This document shows, one piece after another, positions 1 to 10,587 of a stretch of DNA of 64,000 nt (position 1 is the first letter of the stretch; every line of letters begins with the position of its first letter). Made by a program: the position numbers and the translations under genes. The notes under the pieces were generated by a model. The model was not told where the DNA came from. It saw only the letters and a list, made by a program, of their open reading frames with translations, and searched no databases. Where the stretch lies: assembly GCF_964355755.1 (NCBI RefSeq), contig NC_092675.1, forward strand, positions 26,204,412 to 26,268,411, read 5' to 3'. Source of the DNA: Antedon mediterranea. Its lineage: Eukaryota; Echinodermata; Crinoidea; Comatulida; Antedonidae.

Positions 1-911
1 ACAGTACAGTATTATTTAACTTGTAAATGTCGTTACAGTTCATAAGTAACATTTTTACATATCCTTTCCGTTGGTAGTCAACAGGATTTAAAATCCGTCA
101 AAACTATGTCAAGGGATCCAGGAAGTACATCCAAATGTCCCCGCATGCGCACTATAGATTACACTATTTCTTAGGAGTTCGTCGCAAAGCTCCGTAGTGT
201 TATGTTTGTTATTACAAAATGTATTATATTAATGAACAATTAACCGAACTTGATTTTGATCAGTATCATCCATGCATGGAGAAAAACCTCTACGTGATCA
301 ATGTAGTTACGATAACAATTTGTGCAGTGTTTGTGAATAGAGTGTGGGAAAATAAAATAAACAAAGTAACAAAAGACTATAGATTTTTTAATTCAAAATA
401 TATTTGACAAAGAAGAATTTTGGTTAAATGGCATCGTTATACCGTACAACACGTTCTTACCAAACAACAACAAGTTGGTCGATTGTACCATTGTTCTCGT
501 CGTAATATTTTACAGAACTTCCTTGTTCCATTTTGTTGAAACATCGTTAATGAACGGATGTATTTGCTTCGTGAAATGTAAGTACATATTGTTAATTTAT
601 GTAGGCACGGCATGCCACACTGTAGAAGATATGTAATTCAGTAGGCCTGATTATTCGAATGGTGTTAATTAACATTATTAACTCCTAAGTGCTGCTATAG
701 AATGATATTCAGCATGAAATAAACGTTTAATGAAATTTTAAAAAATCGTATTTGTAGTCTGGCCGCTTTTGGGTATAAGGTGGTTAACATGTATTATGGT
801 AGAACGTCTGCACGAACATAGTACTCATATATACAAAGCTAATTTTTTATGAAGAATGACTCATAGACCTACATTATTAATGTATCTATACATTTTTTTT
901 TAAAGAAAAAT
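1..911. other. Intergenic / upstream of copy 1
   Basis: AT-rich DNA with no exon of the receptor family and no convincing coding sequence. A 62-codon open frame at 219-407 has no recognisable domain and looks like chance. The last bases before 912 form a pyrimidine-rich stretch followed by an A-rich leader. This is a weaker version of the splice-acceptor-like sequence found just upstream of the ATG in the other copies, so a non-coding 5' exon may lie here or further upstream, but I cannot place it. Confidence 0.5.
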
Positions 912-963
912 ATGATTGTTACCGTAGTTGTAATTTTACTTCAAGGAGCTGTTTCATGTCTGG
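912..963 (+). CDS. Signal-peptide exon of copy 1
   Basis: Starts at the only ATG that opens a hydrophobic leader (MIVTVVVILLQGAVSCLG) and ends in phase 1 at a GTAA donor. The same MIV...CLG pattern opens copies 2, 5 and 7, which supports this start. Confidence 0.85.
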
Positions 964-3900
964 GTAATATTTGAATTAATATTTGTAATGAAGATGAGAA
1001 TTAAAATCTATTATTTATTTAATTCCTAAATAATGTAATTTTCTTGCAATAATAATAATAATATAATAAGGGATAAGGGAAAATAACATTTAAGGGAAAT
1101 ACTTATTTATTGTGTTAAGTGAAATATCTCACTTAAGTGTGATTGGTGAATAGGCCTACGGCCACTGATTTCATCAATAACGTTGGTGAACGATAAAAAC
1201 AACAACTAGTACTTTCCTTATAGAAATCAACAAACTATAAATTTTGTATCATAATCAAACAAGATTTCATTCAATCAGTTTCGTACAAATTGTTTTCCAG
1301 TTCATAAATCACACAATTTACCAATAGTTCATAATGAGAACAACACTATGTCACTTCTGCAATTTGTTTTGTTTTCGATAAATAATACGTTTTACATATA
1401 TTTCTTTTCAGGAAATGATGGATATATTACTGTTATGAATATATTTCCAAAACACGACAATGATTACCAATACCAATGTTACATTCCTACTGGCTATACT
1501 GGTTATAGTCTGAGTTACGGTAGATCATTTGCAGTAGCCAATGATGACAGTTTAGATGAAACATCGTGGGACGTGCCGCGTGGTGATCGTCGATATGTAG
1601 CACCTAATGTTGGCATGGGAGTGTATTATTGCAAGATAGTCAACAATGGTGTCACTACAGTCGTTCAAACTACAAAAATAAGAGATGATGGTAAGGTAAT
1701 TTATGATCATTTAGTCTTTGTTTGATATTTGTTATTATTGAAAAACGAAAAATGTACTTGGTACGTTTTGATTTACTTTTCTATTTTGTTCTATTGTAGT
1801 GTTATTGGCTTTGTTACGCGCTTTGTATGTTTGTATTTTCGATTAGTTTCTGAGAGTGCTTGGCTGATTTTTTTTAATTGTAAATATAATTGTAATCTCT
1901 AATCACTGAAAACACGTACTTTTTACCAATAAGGCTATTTGATTTGTTTGTATTGTGAGGTGGTATTGTTGTGATATTTAGAACTATTAGAACCTATATG
2001 GACAGCGTAAGCCCAACACTAGACTTTGTATTTGTTTTTTATTTATCTATTTTTGTATATCGATCTCAGAGTAAACATACTTTCTATGTATATTGTATAT
2101 GCCAATGACAATAAATGGAAATAATTTTCCACTGATAAATGAATTATATATTAAAATACCTTGTAGTTTTATCCTGCTTTATTAGTCTAACTTTGTTCTT
2201 TTTTTCAAAACAGCCCTAACATCAGTAAATTATAAAGACACAGCAACTGTGAATATTGGAGATGACGTCACAATTAGGTTTAATACTAATTTAAACAGTA
2301 GTATATAAAAGATGGTTCCACCCCATTTAAAATGAAAACGGAAACGAGCATGATCTTAAACAATTTAATATATTTTTGTAATTATTTTTTTTCAAATGAA
2401 ATATAATGTCTTGTTTTCGGAACAGCCTTAATAACGCCTGGAAATTCTAAAAACACAATCACTGTAAATGTTGGTGATGACGTCACAATTCGATTTGATA
2501 CGGAATTGACCAGTGATTTAGTGTGGAGGAAAGATGGCTCTACTCCATTAAAGATTGGAACGGAAAAGAGCATAACCTTCGACCCAGTAGAGACCAGTGA
2601 TGCTGGGGTATACGAGATGTATGAGGATGGTAACCGGGAAGATCGCAGGCACGCGTTTATCAAGTTGATTGTACGAGGTAAAATAATAACAAACCAAAAT
2701 AAATGTATGATTAAGTGTATTGGATTATTATTACGTTAGAAATGGTTTACAGTAATCATTGGAATGAATAAAAATTAAAACAAATAACTGTTCGTATATT
2801 TTAAAATGTCAGTAGTATACTACCTATCTGAAAAAAAATATGTTTAGAAGGTAGGCCTAATAGGTATTACATTTTTGTTTCAACTTTCTGACCACATAGC
2901 TTTGTAATCATCAATTACATTTAAAGTAACACGTTTATTTAACAAAATGATTAAGCCTATCCTCAATAAATTTGATAATATAAAACATATTGCAACCCCT
3001 CCGGCATAAAACAGTACTACATACTTACAGTACTATACCGTTCAACTTTGGGTTTTCTTGTTTTAATTACCTCCGCCAAGGAGATTATAGTTTCACTCCT
3101 GTATGTGTGTGTGTGGGTGGGTGGGTGGGTATGGGTGTGTGGGTGTGTGCGTGTGTCTGTGAACAGCCTGGAGGCCACAGTTTTCATTCTCCCCAAATTT
3201 GGCCACAATGATCTATGCCCCAAAAGCTCGGACGAGTTCGACTTTGAGAGGAAAAGGTCATAGGTCAAGGTCACAAAAACATATTTTACTGCCTAGAGAC
3301 CACAGTTTTTGAGTTTTTATCCGATTCTCACAAAACTTAGCCACAATGATCAATGACTCATCATATAATTGTGGTTAAATTTTGATGGGTCAGGGTCAAA
3401 GATCCACCAAAAAAAAAAAATAAAAAAATAATAAAAAAAAAAAAACAAAACAAAAACCTCAGCGGGAATTGAACCAACGATCTCAACTGTGAGAGGCTGG
3501 ACACATAACCATTACACCAAAGTCTCATCCACAACTTTTTCGTGTGCAGTTAGCCTATTTAGGCCTACACTTAGAACTAATAAAAAAAAAATTTAACATA
3601 TATATATATTTTCCGGAGGCATTTATGTAGTGAAATTGTACAGTAGACGGAGGTTTGTACTCTCAGAGTACCCTCTAGTTATAAAGTAACTATTTGATAT
3701 CATTTCTTTAGAGTGTCCACGTCACAAATGGGGTCCACCTGACTGCACTGGTGACTGTGAATACTGCTATAATGGAGGTGTGTGCGATGACAAAACAGGA
3801 TTCTGTATCTGTGCACCTGGATTTATGGGAACCACATGTGAAACTGGTAATTAAGGAATACTATTTTACAAAAATAATTATTACATTCAAGATTCAATTC

Positions 3901-6900
3901 ACTTTTTCTAGAAATCATAACTGGAATGATAAATATTCTAAATATATTCATTGTTCTGCTCAGTGGAGCATTTTCAGTGGACATACAGTACAGTACCAAG
4001 ATATTTATAATTGTTAAAGATTTCAATTACTGTACAATTTACAAGTGGTTCAGGGTACATTTTCAGTGAAAAATTGATAAAAAAAAAAGGTTTTTTATAA
4101 TAATTAACAAATAATTTTGTTAACTAAAACATATAGGCTATAGGCCTACATCTACTAAAAAAGAAGGTTTAAAATAATACAAAATGTTTTAAAAAGATAT
4201 TTAAAGACCGGGGGAATCTCAATAGTGTTGTATAATGACATAAGACTACAAAACTCATAGTTTCCTGTGAACTAGAGTTGAGATCCTAGCAACTTGCGTT
4301 ATTTTCACTTAGAATGCGGCTACAATAAACATGGTTGGAATTGTGAAAATCGTTGTTCCTCGCTGAACCGTAACAATGCATGTATAAACTATCAGTACTG
4401 TTTACCTGATTCATATGGATGCAGCTGTGTTACTGGTTACAAAGGATTGAAATGCAATACAGGTAGATAAACAATGCTTCACGAAACATTTATTAGTTTT
4501 GCTTTTTGTTATTTAGAATGCAATGGCAATAGGCATGGTTGGAATTGTGAAAATCGCTGTACCTCAAAGAACCGTAACTATGCATGTAGATACATTCAGT
4601 TCTGCTTACCTGATCCATATGGATGTAGCTGTGTTACCGGTTACAAAGGATTGAAATGTGATACAGGTAACAAGACAATTCTTATAAAATAATGTAAACA
4701 TTACACAAATCCCCTTTTATTATATGTATAGTTGGGATTAAAACAAATATTGGCCTATATCAATGTCGTACCCATTGCCGTTGTCATTACACTGCAGATT
4801 AAACATTCAAATTATGACATTTTTATAGTTTTAAAAGATGTTTTTTTTAAATTGTTTTTTTTTCATTAATTAATTAATTGATTTTAAATTTAGTGAGAAT
4901 CAATATCATAATGCCTTTAATGAAAATGCAGCAGTCTTAAAATTACGTGACATGTTTCGAGAAATCTATTCTTTTCATCAGAACTCTACCTACTTCAGTT
5001 TAAATGCGGAATCTGCAGAACGATGAAGCATTCAGCATTCGCGAGGGCCTTATACCGTTCTGAATCCTGCAGATGTTGACAAATATGAGAAGCCCCGTAC
5101 CTGAGATGCTCACGCATCCGCATTGATAACCGTCTATTTGTTTCACCAATATACATGAAATGACATCTCATACATTTACATTTATAAACAACACGGCAGC
5201 GGAACATCTCAGGGACAGGGTCTTTTAAACTAAACTAAACTTAAACAACATTTTATATGATTTGAATGCCAATTATTATATAATTTTAAATTATTTAAAA
5301 CAGAATGTTCATCGGATACATTTGGTTCAGACTGTGCTCAAACTTGTCATTGTAAACAAGGTGATTGTGATCGGTATACAGGAATATGCACTAACTCATC
5401 TTGTGCATTTCCATGGATGGGATCTAACTGTCAAAGTAAGATTATGACAAATGTACTAACATATCCTAATTTAGATGGTAAAAGAATACTAGGTTAATTT
5501 GAAAAAAAAATTGAGATGTGTTAAATAAATTTGAAATCTTGACCCATATTAAATATATGGCCTTTCTCGGAGCCTAACGCTGATGCATTTACCCGATTCT
5601 AAGTATCATATGGATATTTGGGAATACAACATCGGCTGACATGAAACGAACTTTGTTACATTTGTATTTTGTAGAATGTCAATCTGGATTTGACGGAGAA
5701 AACTGTGAAATTGAATGTCCATGTGAATGTTACATGACTGGTAGATGCATAGAAGGCACATGTAATACTAATTGGCTTGAACCTGACTGTGAAAATAGTA
5801 AGTCAAGTATTAAATGATTGGTTTGGTTAAATTAACCAAATAAAGTAATTTTTATTTTACCTTTTATTAGTTAGATTTGATGTACAAAATCGAATAATGA
5901 TAAAATTATAATATTTTGTTATAAAGGTTATGTTTGTTCGGGTGATGTGGTGGATGATGTTGTTGCGTAATTGGTTGCAATCTTACTCCCTGGTTCCATA
6001 TTATTTACATTTAACTTAACTATTTTGTATTTGTTAAGCGAGCGCTTAAATAATAGTAACACAGGAATAACGAAGCAGTAAGCTTAAGAATACAACAATT
6101 TGATAGTAATGCATAACAAGTTCATTTGTGTATGAATATAGTGTATATTTTAGAACGAATTTTGAAGTACATCAATTTATAAACTTGTGTTGAAAACATC
6201 AGTTCTAATATCTGATATATTAATTTTAATAATTATTGCATGTTTCCACAGGAATCATCAACACCACATTTACACCTGCAAATAATGGGCAACACACAAC
6301 TACATCTTGTTCGGTTTATCAGACAGGTATATACGATGTTCAAACAATGATTGCAGTGACAAATAATGACGTAACTGAGAACATTACAACAGTGGTAGAG
6401 ACCAATAGAGATGGTCAGAATATAACACATACATTTGCTGTGATAGCTGATGCTGATTCGATATACAAATGTGTAATTTTACGAAAAGGTTATTTTGTTG
6501 AAAGTGATATCACCACAGAAATATTTCGTAAGTATATAAATCATATAACATTCTTTATTATGTATAATTGAAATTACTTAGGCCTATATCTTGTTAATAT
6601 AGACATATATTTTTATATTAAGGATTACCATTATATAATGGACGTTTGACCATACTAAGTATTTCAAGCTCCTCTATCACCATTGAATGGACAGCATGGG
6701 ACAACAATACTGACGATAGAGATGGTCCAGTTGTTGGATACTTTTTATACCACAAACTGAACAATACTGACGAATGGAATAAAGGGCTATATCAGGATTC
6801 TTTATCAGGCACTGTTAATGGGTTGATGTGGGATAAAGAATGCACTTTTGGTGTTTCAGCTGTGAGACCTGGTGAAGGGGGTGAAGGACCAATTGGAGAA

Positions 6901-8417
6901 AATACAATAACTGTAAAAACACTTTGTGGAAGTAAGATATTATCATTTATAATCAGAAATTGTTTTTTTTTTCATCTACATGCATATTTATTTCATACAA
7001 TTATAATACGTTTATGTTTAATAAATCCATCCCATGGGTTTGTTCCATTTTATAATCAGAAATTGTTTATAACAATGCTAATATAATCTAAATAAATGTT
7101 TCTTCACTTATTTACTTACTTTGTATTGCATCATACTCAAAATCAACGCAGTGAATCAGCTAAAAAATACGAATTAGAACAAATTGAAATATACTTGCTG
7201 TATGCAGCTTAATGTGTAGTTATTTTGTTTCAGTAAGGTATACAGAATGTGAAGATGCATCCAAATATTCTGGTAGCCTGATTGGTGGGTCTTTAGCAGT
7301 TGGCGTAGTTATTGGTATTCTAAGTACTATCATAACAACTCAATGGTAAGTTACATAGGTTTCAATCATATTAAAACTCTATTTAATTAAATGTAAAGTA
7401 TGTTAGGCACTTAGGATGTAGTTTATATTTGTTAATTTTCTGATTCTTATTTTTCAGTATTTTGTATATTTTTTAAGACGCATTTAAGTTTGTTAAGAGT
7501 CTCTTTCTGTGTTAATACAAATTAAAAACAAGCATTCTAAATTGTGTATACTTATTTTAAAGCAAACACAGATTAAATAAGAATAAGAGGAAATCTGATG
7601 CCTCAAATGCTCAACACGTTTACCAGAATTATACAAGTAACGACTCTTCATCAAGGTAAATTGTCACAAGTCTGTTGAATATATTCCAAGAAAAATGTCT
7701 CTGCTTTTAAAGTTACTTGACACATGACACACATGAATAATTCAGTTAATAAGAATATATGAAATTCAATTTTCTTTTTATTCTCAGTTATTTGTTATTT
7801 AAATATTGTATTCTTCTTTCTTGCTACAGAATCTACAAGCCTTAGCCTATTTACTATTTTATTTGCAAACACGTCAATGCAAAATAAATAATCCTAATTT
7901 ATTTTGAAAACAACTTTCTGAAGTAAAATACCTGTAGATCAGTTTAATCCAGTATCTTCTAAATTACACCGTCAATTTGATTTTCGTAGTTTTAATGTAG
8001 GTCTATAACATGAAACGATATTAAAGATATTTAGAGATCAATTAGTAAGGTTTGTTTATTTTAAAGCAATCCAAATCAACTTAAAAATGCGAGCAAATCT
8101 GGTAAGAACTCATCAAATGAACACGTTTATCAGGATTATACAAATGAGGGTAACAACTCAGAATACGCAACTTGGTAAGTATAAATTACAATTTAATTTG
8201 ATTGTGATGAATATTTATTTGATTATTTTGTAGAATTCGAGAATATTTAAAATTTAAAATAGATTGCGAGAAAAGTTTAAATGTAAGATTTTTACTTATA
8301 TTTCCTTAGTTACTTACATTTTTTTATATTTTATTTCATTTCAGCAATTATCCAAATCAAGAACGTGTTTATGAATTACCTGAACTTAATCCTGATGAAT
8401 CTGCTTATGTAAATTAG
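912..8417 (+). CDS. Tie-like kinase-less receptor, copy 1
   Basis: Exons: 912-963 (signal peptide), 1412-1690 (Ig1), 2426-2677 (Ig2), 3712-3846 (EGF1), 4313-4462 and 4517-4666 (EGF2 twice), 5304-5435 (EGF3), 5675-5797 (EGF4), 6252-6527 (Ig3), 6623-6931 (FN3-1), 7246-7345 (transmembrane), 7563-7655, 8067-8174 and 8345-8417 (cytoplasmic). All joins keep frame, giving 743 codons. Homology to the TIE1/TEK ectodomain is seen in the EGF2 block CLPDxYGCSC, GEGGEG in FN3-1 and the Ig2-EGF1 join. Ig1 and Ig3 carry the usual Cys pair; Ig2 has DAGVYEM where an Ig Cys would be. There is no kinase. The tail has VYQNY, VYQDYTNE, VYELP and a terminal YVN. Unlike copies 2-5 it lacks FN3-2, and EGF2 is doubled. 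An alternative acceptor for the transmembrane exon at 7234 is also in frame. Type I plasma-membrane protein; function inferred. Confidence 0.87.
2214..2368 (+). pseudogene. Relic Ig2 exon in intron 2 of copy 1
   Basis: Follows a good acceptor (CAAAACAG) and opens like the intact Ig2 exon 200 bp downstream, with matching codons through the DDVTIRF block. It then hits an in-frame TAA at 2306-2308 and a deletion that removes the VWRK segment. A later piece around 2330-2365 still resembles the KIGTEKSM part before similarity fades. It is a decayed tandem duplicate of the Ig2 exon and should not be in the mature message. Confidence 0.75.
3255..3273 (+). promoter_or_regulatory. Triple AGGTCA half-site array
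   Basis: Three perfect AGGTCA hexamers: the first two are separated by one base (DR1 spacing) and the third abuts the second (DR0). The hexamer is the core half-site of RXR, HNF4, COUP-TF and related nuclear receptors. A further GGGTCAGGGTCAAAG stretch lies at about 3379-3393. It sits in a dispersed repeat, so it may be only a feature of that repeat; regulatory use is not shown. Confidence 0.35.
3457..3528 (-). repeat. tRNA-derived (SINE-like) fragment
   Basis: Read on the minus strand it has an A-box-like TGGTGTAATGGTTATG, an anticodon-loop-like CCTCTCACAG (a CTC anticodon would suggest tRNA-Glu) and a B box GGTTCAATTCC. The two acceptor-stem halves do not pair, and it is embedded in A-rich repeat sequence. 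I therefore call a tRNA-derived repeat rather than a working tRNA gene. Confidence 0.5.
4313..4666 (+). repeat. Tandem duplication of the EGF2 exon in copy 1
   Basis: Two 150-bp phase-1 exons, 4313-4462 and 4517-4666, separated by only 54 bp. Both are intact and encode ECxxNxHGWNCENRC...CLPDxYGCSCVTGYKGLKC. All other copies have one EGF2 exon. The very short intron is consistent with a local duplication. The first unit has CLPDSYGC and the second CLPDPYGC. Confidence 0.85.
4905..5215 (-). mobile_element. Penelope-like retroelement, 3' fragment (GIY-YIG end)
   Basis: A minus-strand open frame (5207-4995, about 70 codons) reads VVYKCKCMRCHFMYIGETNR, then RLSMRMREH. This fits the GIY-YIG endonuclease motif (Y..C..C..YIGET.R.L..R..EH) found at the C-terminus of Penelope-like polyproteins. 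Downstream on the same strand (about 4985-4945) is CTGATGAAAAGAATAGATTTCTCGAAACATG, resembling the GAAGAAG...TCGAAAC 3' end of such elements. No reverse transcriptase remains, so this is a 5'-truncated dead copy in the EGF2-EGF3 intron of copy 1. Confidence 0.7.
7246..8417 (+). CDS. Transmembrane and cytoplasmic exons of copy 1
   Basis: The transmembrane exon encodes a glycine-rich hydrophobic segment (about 23 residues, with GVVIG) without charged residues. It is followed by a basic stop-transfer stretch (KHRLNKNKRK) at the start of the next exon. Tail exons 1 and 2 resemble each other (basic start, a Ser/Asn-rich middle, then HVYQNY or HVYQDY), so one probably arose from the other. The last exon gives VYELP and ends YVN-stop. 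YQN, YTN and YVN fit the pYxN consensus for the Grb2 SH2 domain, and YELP fits the pYxxP preference of Crk-type SH2 domains. That these sites are used is inference. Confidence 0.75.
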
Positions 8418-10587
8418 TCCTAAAAAAGGAAAAACGTTATTTTTAAACCAATAATACTTTTTTGGAATTCGTCTTAAATTGATCAGATTAATTCAAATGT
8501 TCATTTTGAATGGTAGATTTTTAACATTTATAAACATTTGCATGACCCTTGTCTGAAAATTAGTAATTGTTTAATTTTGTTATTTTGAAAATTTTACATG
8601 TAGGCCTACTTCTAATTTTGATATTCTTGAATTACAAATGAAATATAAGTAATAATAAATGTATGTTTTATGAAACAATAGATTAATTAAGTAATTAATA
8701 CATTACTTATATTATTTGTTTTTAACATTTTTATTTCATTTCATTCACGTCACAAAAAATTAAATTAATGAAAATAGCACCTTAACAACGCTTTCGCGCA
8801 ATTACATTAATGCTCAGTGAAAACAGGTTTAAATGACATGTGTAATTTCATACCGTCAAGGTGGCCTAATTATGTTGCAAAAGAATTGATAAAAGAATGA
8901 TTGTTAAATTTAATTTAAATAAGTAACAACAAATATTTTTATATTCAAAATTCACATAATTAAATCACTGAATACACGTAACAGCAATCATCATGAGATG
9001 TTACTAAATCACACATCCTCATTATTATTTGTGGTACTCCTGTATAGCAGATTAAACTTATATTTATAGATACTGAATTAATTATTACTCCGTATCTAAT
9101 GTCATGTTTATTCAAAGGAATGTAAATACAAACATACATACATGATTTTTGCTTATATTTTGTAAAATGTGTATATGCTTAAATAATTAGGCTTATAAAT
9201 GCAATACTAAAGATGTTTCAAACAAGGAACTAATAACACAATAATAATTGTAGACTATGTATTTATTTATTCATTCATTGTAGTCCCGTCACAGTTCATT
9301 TGATCTCAACTAGCTCTATTTCTATTACCTTTTCACTGTTATTTATTCATTTGCCTAACAAATCATATATTTGATTTATCCTTAAAATTACTCCCCTGTT
9401 CCATTTACTTACTTATACATCTATTTACATACTGATTTACAGTCAGTGTATTGGGTGCGTCTAGCACGGTCTAAGTAGCAAAGAACACAGAGAGCAATCC
9501 TGTTACTAATACTTGTAAGTAGGCTCTTAATAAATACAATTATAGGTAGAAAATCATAAATATGTTTTTAATTTAAAAACAAAACCAAACCTATGAAAAT
9601 TGTTGGGAATTTATAAACGATTGTAATTAGTATTAAAACTTGATAGTTTCATTGTTTAGCGAATGTCTTTTTTATAAAAAGTCTAATTAAAGCCACATTT
9701 TGAAACTTAAGTATACAGTACAGTAACTATAAGTAGGAGAACGTAATTTTGACATTAAATATTGATTTGAACATTGGTTTAGTAAATTATAGCAGAGTTG
9801 TTTACAACTCACCGATTAAAGACTTATTATTATGTGCATATTTCCTACTATGCAGCGAGTGAAAAGAAATAAACGTAGGCCTAACTGTTCATTTTTATTC
9901 AAAAGGAAATTTGTTGATTTGTGCCATTGTCATCATAATCACATCTACTTCCTTATTCCGTTGTATATCAACAGTACGTCAGATTATATATAAGTAGGCC
10001 TACTGATTTGTTTTTGATAGGCAATGTAATGTAAGTATTCATCCAGTGCTACTGCTCTAGAATGAAAAGTAGGCCTTCACACCTCTGTAGAATGACATTT
10101 TTTGTGAGGGCTTTCGTTTTTTAGCCTCACTTTCTATTAGAAATTGTAAGAAATCTTTCGTTAATTAATAGTCACTAATTACCAGTTACGTCATGGTTAA
10201 CATCTTTTTTTAATAAATAGGACGTGTGCAGTATATCATTACTTTTATTTAAAACGGTTGCTCACTTCTAAATAATTAAGACTAGAATTCTCTTTTTATA
10301 CCAAAGTAATTGAAATTATTAAAGTTGTGAGGCCTAAAATGTTTAAAAACAATTGTTGTATATAACTTGTTGCATGTGTTACGGTACATCAGATATAATT
10401 ATAGTATGTATAGGTCAGCTTCATAACCCACGTTTACTCCATAGTGATATTATTATTCATGTTAACGAAAATATAATGAAAATAAACTACTTTATATTTA
10501 CAATAAACAGTGTATTATTTGTTACAATATCGTAAAAGAATAGCGTAACAAAATATAAATGTATATACTTTTATATTTTAGAAAAGT
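8418..10587. other. Spacer between copies 1 and 2
   Basis: The 3' UTR of copy 1 probably ends soon after an AATAAA at 8654-8659. The rest is AT-rich with several AGGCCTA motifs and no coding sequence I can support; a 60-codon frame at 10353-10535 has no domain. The final bases (TATATTTTAGAAAAGT before the ATG at 10588) look like a 3' splice site, implying a non-coding first exon for copy 2 somewhere in this spacer. Confidence 0.5.

Larger units (their letters stand above)
3062..3682. repeat. Composite dispersed repeat (CTCCGCCAAGGAGATTAT...CTCTAGTT type)
   Basis: Begins near ATTACCTCCGCCAAGGAG and ends with GACGGAGGTTTGTACTCTCAGAGTACCCTCTAGTT. From memory, this pair of ends flanks a repeat common in marine invertebrate genomes. 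Inside are a GT/GGGT-rich simple stretch (about 3103-3165), a block with AGGTCA half-sites (3255-3273), A-rich runs (3408-3456) and a tRNA-like block on the other strand (3457-3528). It lies in the intron between Ig2 and EGF1 of copy 1. Confidence 0.6.

Noticed and set aside
3017-3274. Minus-strand open frame of 85 codons with runs of Thr-His-Pro
   Set aside because: It is the translation of a GT-rich simple repeat within a dispersed element, not a gene.
3457-3528. Functional tRNA gene
   Set aside because: A and B boxes are visible but the acceptor stem does not pair and the piece lies in an A-rich dispersed repeat.
7201-8417. Hidden tyrosine kinase exons after the transmembrane segment
   Set aside because: No glycine loop, HRD or DFG-type motif was seen in open frames between the transmembrane exon and the next copy, in any copy; tail exons splice in frame to a stop.
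7563-8417. ITAM or ITIM signalling motifs in the tails
   Set aside because: Spacing and +3 residues do not fit YxxL/I pairs or the ITIM consensus; YxN and YxxP describe the tyrosines better.
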